Notes under the pieces: model-generated
The model's database searches: none
What the model was told of the DNA's origin: nothing
The model's input: only the letters and a program-made list of their open reading frames with translations
DNA from: Streptomyces sp. NBC_01255
GTDB taxonomy: Bacteria > Actinomycetota > Actinomycetes > Streptomycetales > Streptomycetaceae
Assembly: GCF_036226445.1 (NCBI RefSeq)
Contig: NZ_CP108474.1
Span: 1 to 64,000, forward strand
DNA length: 64,000 bases
Reading direction: 5' to 3'
Program-made: the position numbers and the translations under genes
Shown here: one piece after another, positions 17,561 to 27,457 of the stretch
How the letters are laid out: each line of letters begins with the position of its first letter
Numbering within the stretch: the first letter of the stretch is position 1

Positions 17561-18796
17561 CTAGACGATGCTCAGCGGCGCGGGCAGCGGGAAGACCAGC
17601 TTGCCGCCGCGGGAAAGGAACTCGCCTTCCCGCTCGATGAATCCGTCCCGGTAGACCCATGGGAGGACCAGCAGCTGGTCGGGTCGTTGGGCGAGGGCCT
17701 CCTTCTCGGAGACGATGGGGATGTGGGTGCCGGGGGTGAATCGGCCGGCCTTCTCCGGGCTGACCTCTCCGATGCACGGCAGACTCTCCTCTCCGATGCC
17801 GCAGTACTGGAGAATCACGTTTCCCTTGGTCGATGCGCCGTAGCCCAGGGTCAGCTTGCCGTCCTTGCGCGAGGTGTCGAGGAAGTCACGCAGGTGGTCG
17901 CGGTGTTCGCGCACACGCTTGCCGAACGACTCGAAGGGCGCCATGGTGTCGAGCCCCAGTCCGGCCTCGCGGGCGCGCAAGCGGTTCAGCGCCGCCTCGT
18001 CACGCCGGTGTCCGGAGCCCTGCTTGGCGAGCGTGACGCAGAGGCTGCCGCCGTAGACCTCGGTGATCTCCGCTCTCACGACGTCGAGGCCGACGCGCTC
18101 GGCCATCCAGTCGATCTGACGAAGTGCGTAGTACTCCAGGTGCTCGTGGCAGATCACGTCGTAGGCGGTCGCGTCGAGCATTGCCGGAAGATAGCTCATC
18201 TCCAGCATCCACACACCGTCGTCGGTGAGCGTTTCCTTCACGTCTTCCATGAACCGGAGCGGGTCGGGCAGGTCGTAGAACATGGCGATCGAGGTGACGA
18301 CCTTGGCCCGGCGGGAGCCGTAGTGCGTGGCGAAGACTTCCCGGGAGAAGAAGTCCGGGATCAGGTCGATGTGTTCGGGGTAGAACTTTCGCCACTTTTC
18401 GCCGGTCGGATCCACTCCGACGAGAGTCCGGCCATCCGCCGGGTACTGGGACAGCAAGGTCCCGTCGTTGCTTCCGATGTCCAGGACCAGGTCATCGGGT
18501 CCGATGTCGACAAGTCGGGTGATCTCGTCCACCTTGCCGCGGAGATGGTTGATCATGAATGGGCGGATGCCCGAGCGGTACCCGTATTGATCGCCGTACA
18601 TCAGGCTGAGATCGGCGGTGTGCCGGAGCTGGACGAGACCGCATCCGTCCGGCGAACACTTGACCAGCTCGAGTGGGGCGGCCGGCACAACTTCCGTGCG
18701 ACTGCGAGGGAATACGCCGGTCAGTGCCTGTTCTCCCAGATCCAGCACCTGAAGCAGTGTCCGGTTGCCGCACACACGGCACTCCGCGATGGTCAT
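17561..18796 (-). CDS. NDP-hexose C-methyltransferase
   Basis: A 411-residue SAM-dependent methyltransferase of the TylC3/TcaB9 type. It has an N-terminal zinc-binding lobe (CRVCGN with further Cys around residues 46-51), a Rossmann SAM domain (LVLDIGSNDGTLL, about residue 100), the catalytic-region signature CHEHLEYY, and the characteristic C-terminal C-methyltransferase domain (GYGASTKGN). Family members add a methyl to C3 of a 4-keto (usually deoxygenated) dTDP sugar. This predicts a C-methyl branched deoxysugar in the product. It is the left-most gene of the deoxysugar block, 214 bp downstream of the 3-dehydratase. The exact methylated carbon is inference. Confidence 0.8.
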   Translation of the reverse strand: MTIAECRVCGNRTLLQVLDLGEQALTGVFPRSRTEVVPAAPLELVKCSPDGCGLVQLRHTADLSLMYGDQYGYRSGIRPFMINHLRGKVDEITRLVDIGPDDLVLDIGSNDGTLLSQYPADGRTLVGVDPTGEKWRKFYPEHIDLIPDFFSREVFATHYGSRRAKVVTSIAMFYDLPDPLRFMEDVKETLTDDGVWMLEMSYLPAMLDATAYDVICHEHLEYYALRQIDWMAERVGLDVVRAEITEVYGGSLCVTLAKQGSGHRRDEAALNRLRAREAGLGLDTMAPFESFGKRVREHRDHLRDFLDTSRKDGKLTLGYGASTKGNVILQYCGIGEESLPCIGEVSPEKAGRFTPGTHIPIVSEKEALAQRPDQLLVLPWVYRDGFIEREGEFLSRGGKLVFPLPAPLSIV

Positions 18797-19010
18797 GAGT
18801 CCTTACCTCTCTAACCTTTCTCGTGGGCTCGTCCCGGTCATTCGTAGGATCGGGAGGCCCAGAGGTGTCGGGTGGGTCCTGGAGCTGAACCTGGTAGCCG
18901 AGCTGGTCGGGCGAGACGGCGATCGAATGCTGCGGGGCGACCGGGGGCCGCCACCACCGCTTGGCGAGGGAGTCCTCCACAAGCTGTCGGGCGGTCCGAC
19001 AGGGCCGGGT

Positions 19011-20320
<1,310 letters not shown>

Positions 20321-20324
<4 letters not shown>

Positions 20325-21331
20325 CGGGTACCTTCCGCAGGGCAGCCAGCAATGGGTTGGGCCTGACCCTCTCCGGCGGTCCGCCAGATCCAGCGCAGGG
20401 TCTCCGGTAGCGTTCGAGCAGCCGACCAGTCCAGGTGGCGCCGGGCCAGAGTCGGATCCGCGATCTGCCAGCCGGCGGCCAGAGACCGCCCGCCGCCCTC
20501 GGGCGCCGGGAGCACGTCGATCGTGAACTCCACTCCGCTGGCCGACGCAAGCCCGCGGACCAGCTCGTAGGCGCTGCTCGCCCGCCCGGTGCCGAGATTG
20601 AGCACCGGTACGCCCGTGAGCCGCCTCGACACGGTCGAGCGGAGGACCGCCTCCGCCAGATCGCGGGCATCGGCGTAGTCGCGGTGCTGTCTCAGGTCGA
20701 ACAGGGTGAGCCGCGCCGGGCGTCCGTCCCGCCGTGCTCGGTTGAGCGTCTGCAAGGTCCTGCCGAGCAGGCTCGCAGGCGACATGCTCGATCCGATGGC
20801 GTTGAAGATGCGGAGGACCACAACGTCCAGCGACGCCTCTTGGGCGATCTCGAAGATCCTCCGGGTGCCCCGCAGCTTGGTTCGCCCGTACTCCGACCGC
20901 GGTGCCTCCGGGCAGCCCTCGTCGGTCGCGTGCGGGTGGGGCAATGGTCCGTACTCCAGCGACGAGCCGAGATGCACCAACCGGGCGGTGCTGCGGAGGT
21001 CGGCCATCGCCAGCGCCAGTTGCTCCGGGAGCTCGGCATTGGCCGCCTGCAGCAGGGAAGTGTCATTCCGCCAGATCTCACCGACCGCGTTGACCACGGC
21101 ATCCGGGGCGTACCGGTTGATCATCGAGGCGAACTGAGCCCGTCGCGGAGCGCCGGCGTCCAGCTCGGCCACTCCGCACCCCGCCGGCACGGCGGCCGGC
21201 CGCCGGGTCACCACGGTGACGTCCGTGCCCGCGGTGGACAGACTGTCGAGGACATGCCGACCGAGGAATCCGGTGCCACCGATCAGGAGGACTTTGGCGG
21301 GCCGGGGCGCGACGAGGGACTCCGAGGTCAT
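20321..21331 (-). CDS. NDP-hexose 4-ketoreductase (SDR)
   Basis: A 336-residue extended short-chain dehydrogenase with the NAD(P) motif GGTGFLG, active-site Ser in LGSSLEYG and YxxxK in EYGRTK. It is expected to reduce the 4-keto group at the end of the deoxysugar pathway, setting the C4 configuration. It is first in the 21.3-17.6 kb minus-strand block and is translationally coupled to the 3-dehydratase. A 315-bp gap to the next upstream gene probably holds its promoter. Confidence 0.75.
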
Positions 21332-21646
21332 CGGTGCCCCCCATCTCGCCGTCTGCCACAGTCACGTGTGGCGAGGCGAGGACCAGTCGATCGCGCTCGG
21401 CAGCCTGTCATCGAGGGCGCGAAGGTAGGCGTTCGTCGCGGGGAATCGCATATCGTTCTGCTCCCGGAGCCCACCGTCACCTTCCCCATCCTCTTCGACT
21501 TGAAGTGGTGCCCGCTAAAGACGGCTAACACAATGAGGTACTCCGCGCGTTCGCCGGGAATTTCGGGAAAATCTCGACGAGGCCTTTCCCGAACCGGTCT
21601 GCTGCCTCATCGCTCACCGACAACTCCGGTCACTGTGTTGGTCATT
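21332..21646. promoter_or_regulatory. Intergenic region with probable promoter for the 4-ketoreductase operon
   Basis: A 315-bp gap between co-directed minus-strand genes. It contains a markedly AT-richer patch (about 21500-21640) inside GC-rich surroundings, as expected of a promoter. I cannot place -10 and -35 boxes reliably. The long repeat elements found upstream of the N-hydroxylase and NRPS genes are not present here. Confidence 0.3.
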
Positions 21647-22639
21647 CTAAGGAACCTCGATCCGTATGGCGAGGCGTTCCACGTCGTCAATCAGTCGAGC
21701 CTGACGCCGGCTTACCGCTGATTGATCGAGCATGTTCGATCCGGTCAGCACCGCATTCGCGAAATACCGCACGATGTTGCCGAACTGGTCATCCATCGGC
21801 AGTGTGATCTCCTCGCGGTGATCCTGCCGCTCGATATGCAGCACCGGCTGCAATGACGGCGGCGGCGTGAACGCCCGGTCGAGCCGCAGCAGGCCGCTGC
21901 TGCCGGCGAACGCGCAGCTGGTTCGGTAGGAGTGCTCCATTCCGAAGACCAGGTCGGCCGTCACTCCCCCGGGCGTGCACGCGAGGATGCGTCCCGAGAC
22001 CACGGCACCCGTGCGGGCACGAACCCGCAGTACGGCATGGAGCACTTCAAGAGCGGGGCCAAGGTAGTACAGCGCGGCACGGATCGGATAGACGCCCATG
22101 TCCAGCAGGGCTCCGCCGCCGATATCCGGGCGATAGCGCATGTTCTCGTCCGACAGCGGCGGAATCGTGAACACGCTCGTGAAGTCCCTCAGGTCGCCGA
22201 CTGCACCGTCGGCGAGCATCTGCCGGACACGGACGTGCTGCGAGTGATGCGGGAAAACGACGTTCTCCAAAAGCACCAGGCCCCGTGATTCGGCAAGCGC
22301 CAACAGTTCGTCCGCGCTCTTCGCATCCCCCGTCAGCGGCTTCTCGGCGAGCACGTGCTTGCCCGCCCGCAGCGCCTTCGCGACCCAGTCGGCGTGGAAC
22401 ATCGCCGGCAGCGGTATGTAGACCGCGTCGATGTCGCGGGAGGCGAGAAGCTCTTCGTAGCCCAGTACCCGGGGGTCCCCGAAGGCCGCCGCGAACCGCC
22501 TCGCCTTCGCCTCGTCGCGGCTGGCGACGGCGGCGACCTCGATGTCGGGGCAGGCAGCCATCGCCGGAAGAGTGCGGCGCCAGGCGATGTCCGCGCAGCC
22601 GAGAACGCCGACGCGCAATGGATCTTGTGCTGCGGCCAT
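21647..22639 (-). CDS. NDP-hexose 3-ketoreductase (Gfo/Idh/MocA family)
   Basis: A 330-residue Gfo/Idh/MocA oxidoreductase with an N-terminal Rossmann fold (VGVLGCADIAWRRTLPA), the conserved EKPLT at about residue 95 that carries the catalytic Lys, and an MGVYPIRAA motif later. Relatives such as SpnN and TylC1 reduce the 3-keto sugar formed by an NDP-hexose 2,3-dehydratase, giving a 2,6-dideoxy sugar. No 2,3-dehydratase gene is visible, so either it lies past the right edge or this enzyme has another ketone substrate. ATG 22639 follows GAGGA; 12 bp separate it from the N-hydroxylase stop, so the two form one transcript. Confidence 0.8.
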   Translation of the reverse strand: MAAAQDPLRVGVLGCADIAWRRTLPAMAACPDIEVAAVASRDEAKARRFAAAFGDPRVLGYEELLASRDIDAVYIPLPAMFHADWVAKALRAGKHVLAEKPLTGDAKSADELLALAESRGLVLLENVVFPHHSQHVRVRQMLADGAVGDLRDFTSVFTIPPLSDENMRYRPDIGGGALLDMGVYPIRAALYYLGPALEVLHAVLRVRARTGAVVSGRILACTPGGVTADLVFGMEHSYRTSCAFAGSSGLLRLDRAFTPPPSLQPVLHIERQDHREEITLPMDDQFGNIVRYFANAVLTGSNMLDQSAVSRRQARLIDDVERLAIRIEVP

Positions 22640-22651
22640 CACCAGTCCTCA

Positions 22652-23986
22652 TCAGGCGGGGGTGGTCAGTACGGGCGTCGCCGGCCCGTCGACGGACCGC
22701 CGCTGCAGGATGGAATCCGCGATCTCGCCGCCACGCACGGCGATGTTCGACAGGAGGGACGAGGTCAGTCCGTGGGTGTGTTCGGTGCCGCCCTGGAGGT
22801 AGATGCCGCACGACACATCCGGTGTGGTGACCAGCCGGTAGTCGCGATCGATCCGGTATCTTCCCGCACCGTCACGCAGGCAGTAGCCGTCGAGGTCGCC
22901 GAGTACGTCGCTCGGGTCCATGGCGTCGTAGCCGGTGGCGAAGACGAGCGCATCCACATCGAGGTCCTGGGAACCGCCGTCGAGCAGCGACTCCATGGAG
23001 ACGCGCGACTCGTTCCCCATCCGCTTGACATTCGTGACCCGAGCCATGTTGAGGATGTTCAGGCGCTTGGTCCCGCGCAGTTCCTCCATGTACATCCGCT
23101 GATACAGGTCCCGGATGACTTCGTCGTCGACAACCGAATAGTTCGTGTTCTTGTGGTAGCGCCAGAAGGCTTCCCGGGCGCGCTCCGTACCGAAATAGTA
23201 GTCATCGACCGCCGTGGAGTCGAACACCCGGTTGGCGAACGGGGTATCGTCCGCGATTGAATATCCGTAGGACGGGATGATCGCGTAGACCTGAGCTTGC
23301 GGAAGGTTGTCGTACATAAACCTGGCGATCTCGGCCCCGCTCTGGCCGGCCCCCACGACTGCCACCTTCTTCAGGGTGTCCGGGCGGGCCTGCTTGAACC
23401 TCTCCAGGAATTCGGAGCTGTGCCAGACCCGTTCGTCGGATGCCACGCCGTCCGGCACCTGGGGAACGAGACCTGTGGAGATCACGACATTGCGGGCGGC
23501 AACGGTCCTGGTATCGCCCGTGCCGCTGTCACGCACCCTGACCTGAAGGTACTGGGCAGTTTTGGAAGAAGTTTCAACAGGCAATTGAATTCCCGCGACT
23601 TCCGATCCGTACGAAACCCGGTCGGAAAACAGCGCCTGAGCCCAGTCAAGGTACTGATGGAACTCCTCCCGGGTCGGGAAGAACGTCTGGGTATTGATGA
23701 ACTTCTCAAGCCGGTCGGAGGCGTGAAGAAAGGAGAGAAAGCCAAACCGCGAGACTGGGTTGCGCAGGGTGGCGAGATCCTTGAGGAACGACACCTGCAT
23801 CGTCGCCGACGGCAACAGCATATTGCGATGCCAGCCGAACGAGGACTGCCGCTCGAAGAACGCGGAGGCGACCGGGCCCGCAGGGGAGCCGGCTCCGTTC
23901 TCTTCCAAAGCGATGGCGAACGCCAGATTGGACGGCCCGAATCCAACGCCCACGACGTCGTATATCTCGACTGCATTGGCATCCAT
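22652..23986 (-). CDS. L-ornithine N5-hydroxylase (KtzI-like) for piperazate
   Basis: A 444-residue flavin N-monooxygenase. It has the FAD motif GVGFGPSN near the N-terminus, an NADPH motif GAGQSGAEIA near residue 200, and the ATGYD motif near residue 360. With O2 and NADPH it converts L-ornithine to N5-hydroxyornithine. The divergent gene encodes a KtzT-type piperazate synthase, so the pair makes L-piperazic acid and not a siderophore hydroxamate. ATG 23986 is preceded by GGAGGA at good spacing; the frame is open for 24 more codons upstream, but that stretch coincides with a repeated upstream element and lacks a better ribosome site. Confidence 0.85.
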   Translation of the reverse strand: MDANAVEIYDVVGVGFGPSNLAFAIALEENGAGSPAGPVASAFFERQSSFGWHRNMLLPSATMQVSFLKDLATLRNPVSRFGFLSFLHASDRLEKFINTQTFFPTREEFHQYLDWAQALFSDRVSYGSEVAGIQLPVETSSKTAQYLQVRVRDSGTGDTRTVAARNVVISTGLVPQVPDGVASDERVWHSSEFLERFKQARPDTLKKVAVVGAGQSGAEIARFMYDNLPQAQVYAIIPSYGYSIADDTPFANRVFDSTAVDDYYFGTERAREAFWRYHKNTNYSVVDDEVIRDLYQRMYMEELRGTKRLNILNMARVTNVKRMGNESRVSMESLLDGGSQDLDVDALVFATGYDAMDPSDVLGDLDGYCLRDGAGRYRIDRDYRLVTTPDVSCGIYLQGGTEHTHGLTSSLLSNIAVRGGEIADSILQRRSVDGPATPVLTTPA

Positions 23987-24022
23987 GGACACACTTCCTC
24001 CGCTGGCGTGGCTGCGACGTGA

Positions 24023-24047
24023 CTGCTCAGATCCCTGTGCGACCTGG
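24023..24047. repeat. 25-bp element, copy 1
   Basis: A block beginning CTGCTCAGATCC and ending GACCTGG is identical, base for base over 25 bp, to 58388-58412. Here it lies 37 bp upstream of the N-hydroxylase start; the other copy lies 75 bp upstream of the NRPS start, in the same orientation. It may be an operator or core promoter for a shared regulator. Confidence 0.7.
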
Positions 24048-24112
24048 GAGTGACTCATGCGTTGCTCTGTCGGCAGATGGAGATCTCCGCCGGCGGCTGG
24101 TGCGCTCGTACC

Positions 24113-24185
24113 TCTCCACCGCCCTCCGCTACCTTTTCGACAAAGCCTCTGGCACTCACCCGCTCATACGCAATCAAGCTTCTGG
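24113..24185. repeat. Degenerate upstream element, copy 1
   Basis: This stretch aligns with 58625-58700. The best-conserved core is CTCACCCGCTCA-Y-ACGCAAT (24154-24173 here), with a second shared patch (TTCGRCAAAG) about 20 bp before it. It lies outward of the 25-bp element, as in the other copy, and is a candidate binding site for the SARP or LmbU-like regulator. Confidence 0.55.
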
Positions 24186-24412
24186 GCAATTACGCTGCGA
24201 CGGGCTGTTCCACGTGGGTCTTTCGTGTTTGACTTCGGCCCCGCATCCTTACGTAAACACGTTGCATTGAAGACCTGCGGCGCGTCAAGGTTGATAGCGT
24301 TGAGGGCGCACGCAAGAGGCCCCGTCCGCCCATCGGTTGTCCTGCCGACGGGACAGGACAACCGACCATTCCGATGCGATGGCTACTCGACTTCGAGGGG
24401 TGACATATCCAC

Positions 24413-25081
24413 ATGTTCGTTCCCCACCACTACCGCGAACCCGATGGTTCTTGGATGAGCGATCTGATCCACGGCAATCCGTTGGCGCTGGCAGTGACCA
24501 ACGGTGGCGACGACGGGCCGTTTGCCACCCATCTCCCGATTATCCCGGATCACGGCACGGCGATCGATTGGTCGGACAGCCCGAATGGCACCGTCCTGCT
24601 CGGGCACTTGAACCGGGCCAATCCCCACTGGCGTGCGCTGCGAACCGGCGATGCCGTCCTCCTGGTGTTCACTGGTCCGCACGGGTACGTATCGCCTGCG
24701 GTGTACGACGTGAAGCAGGCCGCGCCGACATGGAACTTCACTTCGGTGCACGTGCACGGTGTGATAGAGAAGGTTGACTCGCTCGAGGAGACGCTCGAAG
24801 TCGTGAAGGCAACGGCACAGATCTTCGAAAGCAGTTTCGGTTCTGGATGGGATCAGTCAGAATCGATCGACTACTTCCGCAGCATCGTTTCCGGTGTCGG
24901 GGCGTTCCGCGTCACCGTGACAGGCGCCGAGGGCATGTTCAAACTCAGCCAGGAGCAGCCCTCCGAGGTCCGCGATCGAGTAAAGCAGTCCTTCAGCGAA
25001 CGCGCTTGCAGTCGACACCAGGAAACCGCGGAGCTCATGGGGCGGCTTCCCCAAAATGGGCAGATAAAAGAGGGCAGGTAG
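24413..25081 (+). CDS. Piperazate synthase (KtzT-like)
   Basis: A 222-residue protein of the KtzT/PzbB family, which general annotation often labels PaiB-like or FMN-binding negative regulator. The family start MFVPxHYREPDGSWM and the block DLIHGNPLALAVTNGGDDGP, then LGHLNRANPHWR, are present. KtzT is a haem enzyme that closes N5-hydroxyornithine to L-piperazate by forming the N-N bond. It heads the plus-strand operon and is divergent from its partner N-hydroxylase. The C-terminal approximately 30 residues are not obviously conserved. This gene is the strongest single marker that the product contains piperazic acid. Confidence 0.85.
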   Translation: MFVPHHYREPDGSWMSDLIHGNPLALAVTNGGDDGPFATHLPIIPDHGTAIDWSDSPNGTVLLGHLNRANPHWRALRTGDAVLLVFTGPHGYVSPAVYDVKQAAPTWNFTSVHVHGVIEKVDSLEETLEVVKATAQIFESSFGSGWDQSESIDYFRSIVSGVGAFRVTVTGAEGMFKLSQEQPSEVRDRVKQSFSERACSRHQETAELMGRLPQNGQIKEGR

Positions 25082-25090
25082 AGGAGCGGC

Positions 25091-26269
25091 ATGACGCGTC
25101 CCACAAACCATAGTCCGCGGATATCGACGAGGGTTGCGGCGCTGCGGGGCAATACCCTGGGGGAAATTTTCCTCATGGCGCGCGAACGCCAGGGAATCGA
25201 TATGGCGCTCGGCACTCCCGGATACCCCGAGACCTCTGTCGACATCATCGGGGCAGCCAACGACGCGATACGTGCAGGGAAGAATCAGTACGTCTTCCCC
25301 CCGGGTCATCTGCAGCTGCGGGAGCACATCGCCGCCACCCTCCCGGTGCCGACCGACCCGGAGACCGAGCTGACCGTCACCGTCGGAGGCACCGAGGCCC
25401 TCTTCCTGGCCCTGCACGCGCTCATCGATCCCGGCGACGAGGTCGTCCTGCTGGACCCCGGCTACGAGCAGTTCAGGTCGACGATCGCCTTCGCGGGCGG
25501 CGTGCCCCGGCATGTCCCGCTGCACGCGCCCGATTGGCGGTTCGACCCCGACGAACTGGCAGCCGCCTTCAACTCCCGTACCCGTGTGGTCCTCCTGAAC
25601 TCGCCCGGCAACCCCACGGGCCGAGTGCTGACCCGCCAGGAGCTCGGCTGGATCGCCGAGTTGGCGGAGCGGTGGGACGCCACGGTCATCTGTGACGAGG
25701 TGTACAGCAGCTTCGTCTTCGACGGCCGCGAGCAGACCTCGATCGCCGAGGTGCCCGGCCTCGCGGAGCGCAGCGTGCTGGTCGGTTCGCTCTCCAAGAG
25801 CTACGCGATCAGCGGGTGGCGGCTCGGCTTCCTGCGTGCGGACGCCACGCGCACCACGGCGATGCGGCGCGTGCAGGAGCTCACCACCAACGGCGCCCCG
25901 GGCCCTCTCCAGCTGGCCGTCGGTCTCGCGGCCGGCTCCGCGGACCTGAGGGCGGCATCCGGGGAGATGAGCCGTCGCCGCGACTTCGCCCTGGAGATCT
26001 TTACGGGCATGGGCATGAAGATCTCTCCCCCGGAAGGGGGGTGCTTCCTGCTGGCGGACATCAGCCCGCTCACCGGGGGGCGCACGGACGGCCGTGCCTT
26101 CACCCTCGAACTCCTCGACGCGACCGGGGTCGTGGTCGTCCCTGCGGCTCCCTCCTTCGCCGACCCCGTCCGCGGTGCACAGTACGTGCGCATCGCGTTC
26201 AACCGGCAGTTCGAGCTGCTGCACGAGGTGGAGCGCCGAGTCCGCGGCTTCCGGCCGTCCGGCCAGTGA
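25091..26269 (+). CDS. Class I/II PLP aminotransferase
   Basis: A 392-residue fold-type I aminotransferase with NSPGNPTG (PLP region), the CDEVY motif, Schiff-base Lys in [16 protein letters not shown] and the substrate-carboxylate Arg region near the end (VRIAFNR). It would interconvert a 2-keto acid and an amino acid. It is the second gene of the operon, 9 bp after piperazate synthase with an AGAGGAG site. With the FMN 2-hydroxyacid oxidase downstream it could form a route from a 2-hydroxy acid through a 2-keto acid to a non-standard amino acid for the NRPS; that pairing is inference. Confidence 0.8.
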   Translation: MTRPTNHSPRISTRVAALRGNTLGEIFLMARERQGIDMALGTPGYPETSVDIIGAANDAIRAGKNQYVFPPGHLQLREHIAATLPVPTDPETELTVTVGGTEALFLALHALIDPGDEVVLLDPGYEQFRSTIAFAGGVPRHVPLHAPDWRFDPDELAAAFNSRTRVVLLNSPGNPTGRVLTRQELGWIAELAERWDATVICDEVYSSFVFDGREQTSIAEVPGLAERSVLVGSLSKSYAISGWRLGFLRADATRTTAMRRVQELTTNGAPGPLQLAVGLAAGSADLRAASGEMSRRRDFALEIFTGMGMKISPPEGGCFLLADISPLTGGRTDGRAFTLELLDATGVVVVPAAPSFADPVRGAQYVRIAFNRQFELLHEVERRVRGFRPSGQ

Positions 26270-26279
26270 GGTATTCCCG

Positions 26280-27449
26280 ATGACCGAATCCACGATCAAC
26301 CAGCTGGGCCCGCTTCCCGGCATCCTGCGTCCTGGTCCCGAGGATGTCGTGCGTGTGGTCGCCGGCACGGGCCACCCGTTCTGGCTCGTGCGCGGCTACA
26401 CGCTGGGACGGTCGGTCCTTGCGGACAAGAGGTTCAGCCGGGCCGCCGCGCTCCAGCCGGGCGCCCCGACGTTCAATGACGCCCAGCCGGCGGCGGATTC
26501 CATGATGAGCATGGACGGCAATCGGCACGCCCGGCTGCGGCGCCTGGTCAGCGGCGCGTTCTCCACCGGTCGGATGGCCAGGATGAGCGCCTTCGTGACG
26601 GATCTGACCGACCGCCGGCTGGACGCGATCGCCGAGATCGGCAACGGTGCGGACCTGATCGAGACCCTTGCCCGGCCTCTGCCGCTGTCCGTGCTCACCA
26701 CCATGCTCGGCATTCCCGAGGAGGACACGCCCCGCTTCCGCGGCTGGGTGGACGTGCTCTTCGACCTGGAGGTCACCAGCCCTCGCGAGAAGGCCCGGCG
26801 CCGTATCGAACTCATCGAGTACATCACGGAGTTGGTGGACCACAAGCGCCGCGATCCACGTGATGACCTGCTCAGTGACCTGACCATCGCGCAGGACCAG
26901 GGCGAGCTGTCCACGAACGAACTGCTCACCCTGGGGCTCACTCTGCTGATGGCGGGCTACGAGACCACCACCGGCCAGATCGGCCTCTCGCTGCTGGCGC
27001 TGCTGACCGACCGCAGCGCCTACGAAGAGCTCCTCGCACACCCGGAACACGTCGGGAACGCGACGGAGGAGCTGATCCGGCTGACCCCTGCCACGCCGCT
27101 GACCTTTGTTCGCATCGCCACCGAACCGGTGCGGCTCGGCGACGTCACCGTACAGAAGGGCGAGGGCGTCGTGGTGGCCCTGCTCCACGGCAACCGCGAC
27201 GCCGAGGTGTTCGCCGAGCCGGCATCCATGAACCTCGAATCCGGCCACGGTTCCCCGCCTCTGACCTTCGGGCACGGGGTGCACCGCTGCCTGGGCGCAC
27301 CACTGGCGAGACTCCAGCTGCGCATCGTCCTCGAACGGCTCCCGCGGCGCTTTCCGGCGCTGCGGCTCGCTGACGTTCCGGAACCGGTTGTCTGGAAGGA
27401 CGGCCTGGGCATACGCGGCCTCTCACGGCTGCTGGTCGACTCCGAATGA
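26280..27449 (+). CDS. Cytochrome P450 (first)
   Basis: A 389-residue bacterial class I P450 with I-helix AGYETT, K-helix ExxR (TEELIRLTP) and haem loop [10 protein letters not shown] with the axial Cys. All key residues are present. It likely hydroxylates or epoxidises the product or a building block; the substrate cannot be told. ATG 26280 lies 10 bp after the aminotransferase stop; an open frame extends upstream into that gene but is not used. It reads directly into the first PKS gene. Confidence 0.85.
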   Translation: MTESTINQLGPLPGILRPGPEDVVRVVAGTGHPFWLVRGYTLGRSVLADKRFSRAAALQPGAPTFNDAQPAADSMMSMDGNRHARLRRLVSGAFSTGRMARMSAFVTDLTDRRLDAIAEIGNGADLIETLARPLPLSVLTTMLGIPEEDTPRFRGWVDVLFDLEVTSPREKARRRIELIEYITELVDHKRRDPRDDLLSDLTIAQDQGELSTNELLTLGLTLLMAGYETTTGQIGLSLLALLTDRSAYEELLAHPEHVGNATEELIRLTPATPLTFVRIATEPVRLGDVTVQKGEGVVVALLHGNRDAEVFAEPASMNLESGHGSPPLTFGHGVHRCLGAPLARLQLRIVLERLPRRFPALRLADVPEPVVWKDGLGIRGLSRLLVDSE

Positions 27450-27457
27450 GGGAAGAT

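Larger units (their letters stand above)
23987..24412. promoter_or_regulatory. Divergent promoter region between N-hydroxylase and piperazate synthase genes
   Basis: A 426-bp non-coding region serving both directions. It holds two sequence blocks that recur upstream of the NRPS gene, a 25-bp exact block and a longer degenerate block, listed separately. Between about 24205 and 24330 an imperfect AT-rich stretch could hold the promoter for the plus-strand operon. Confidence 0.5.

Noticed and set aside
18797..19010. Small gene between the methyltransferase and 3-dehydratase
   Set aside because: A frame is open but runs without a stop into the methyltransferase gene and matches nothing I recognise.
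22652..23986. Siderophore hydroxamate assignment for the ornithine N-hydroxylase
   Set aside because: No acyltransferase or siderophore synthetase is nearby, and a KtzT-type gene is divergent from it.
24023..24058. N-terminal extension of the N-hydroxylase (24 more residues)
   Set aside because: The stretch overlaps the 25-bp element shared with the NRPS upstream region, and GGAGGA before 23986 is the better ribosome site.
24413..25081. PaiB-like transcriptional regulator
   Set aside because: The whole-length pattern and pairing with an ornithine N-hydroxylase fit piperazate synthase better.
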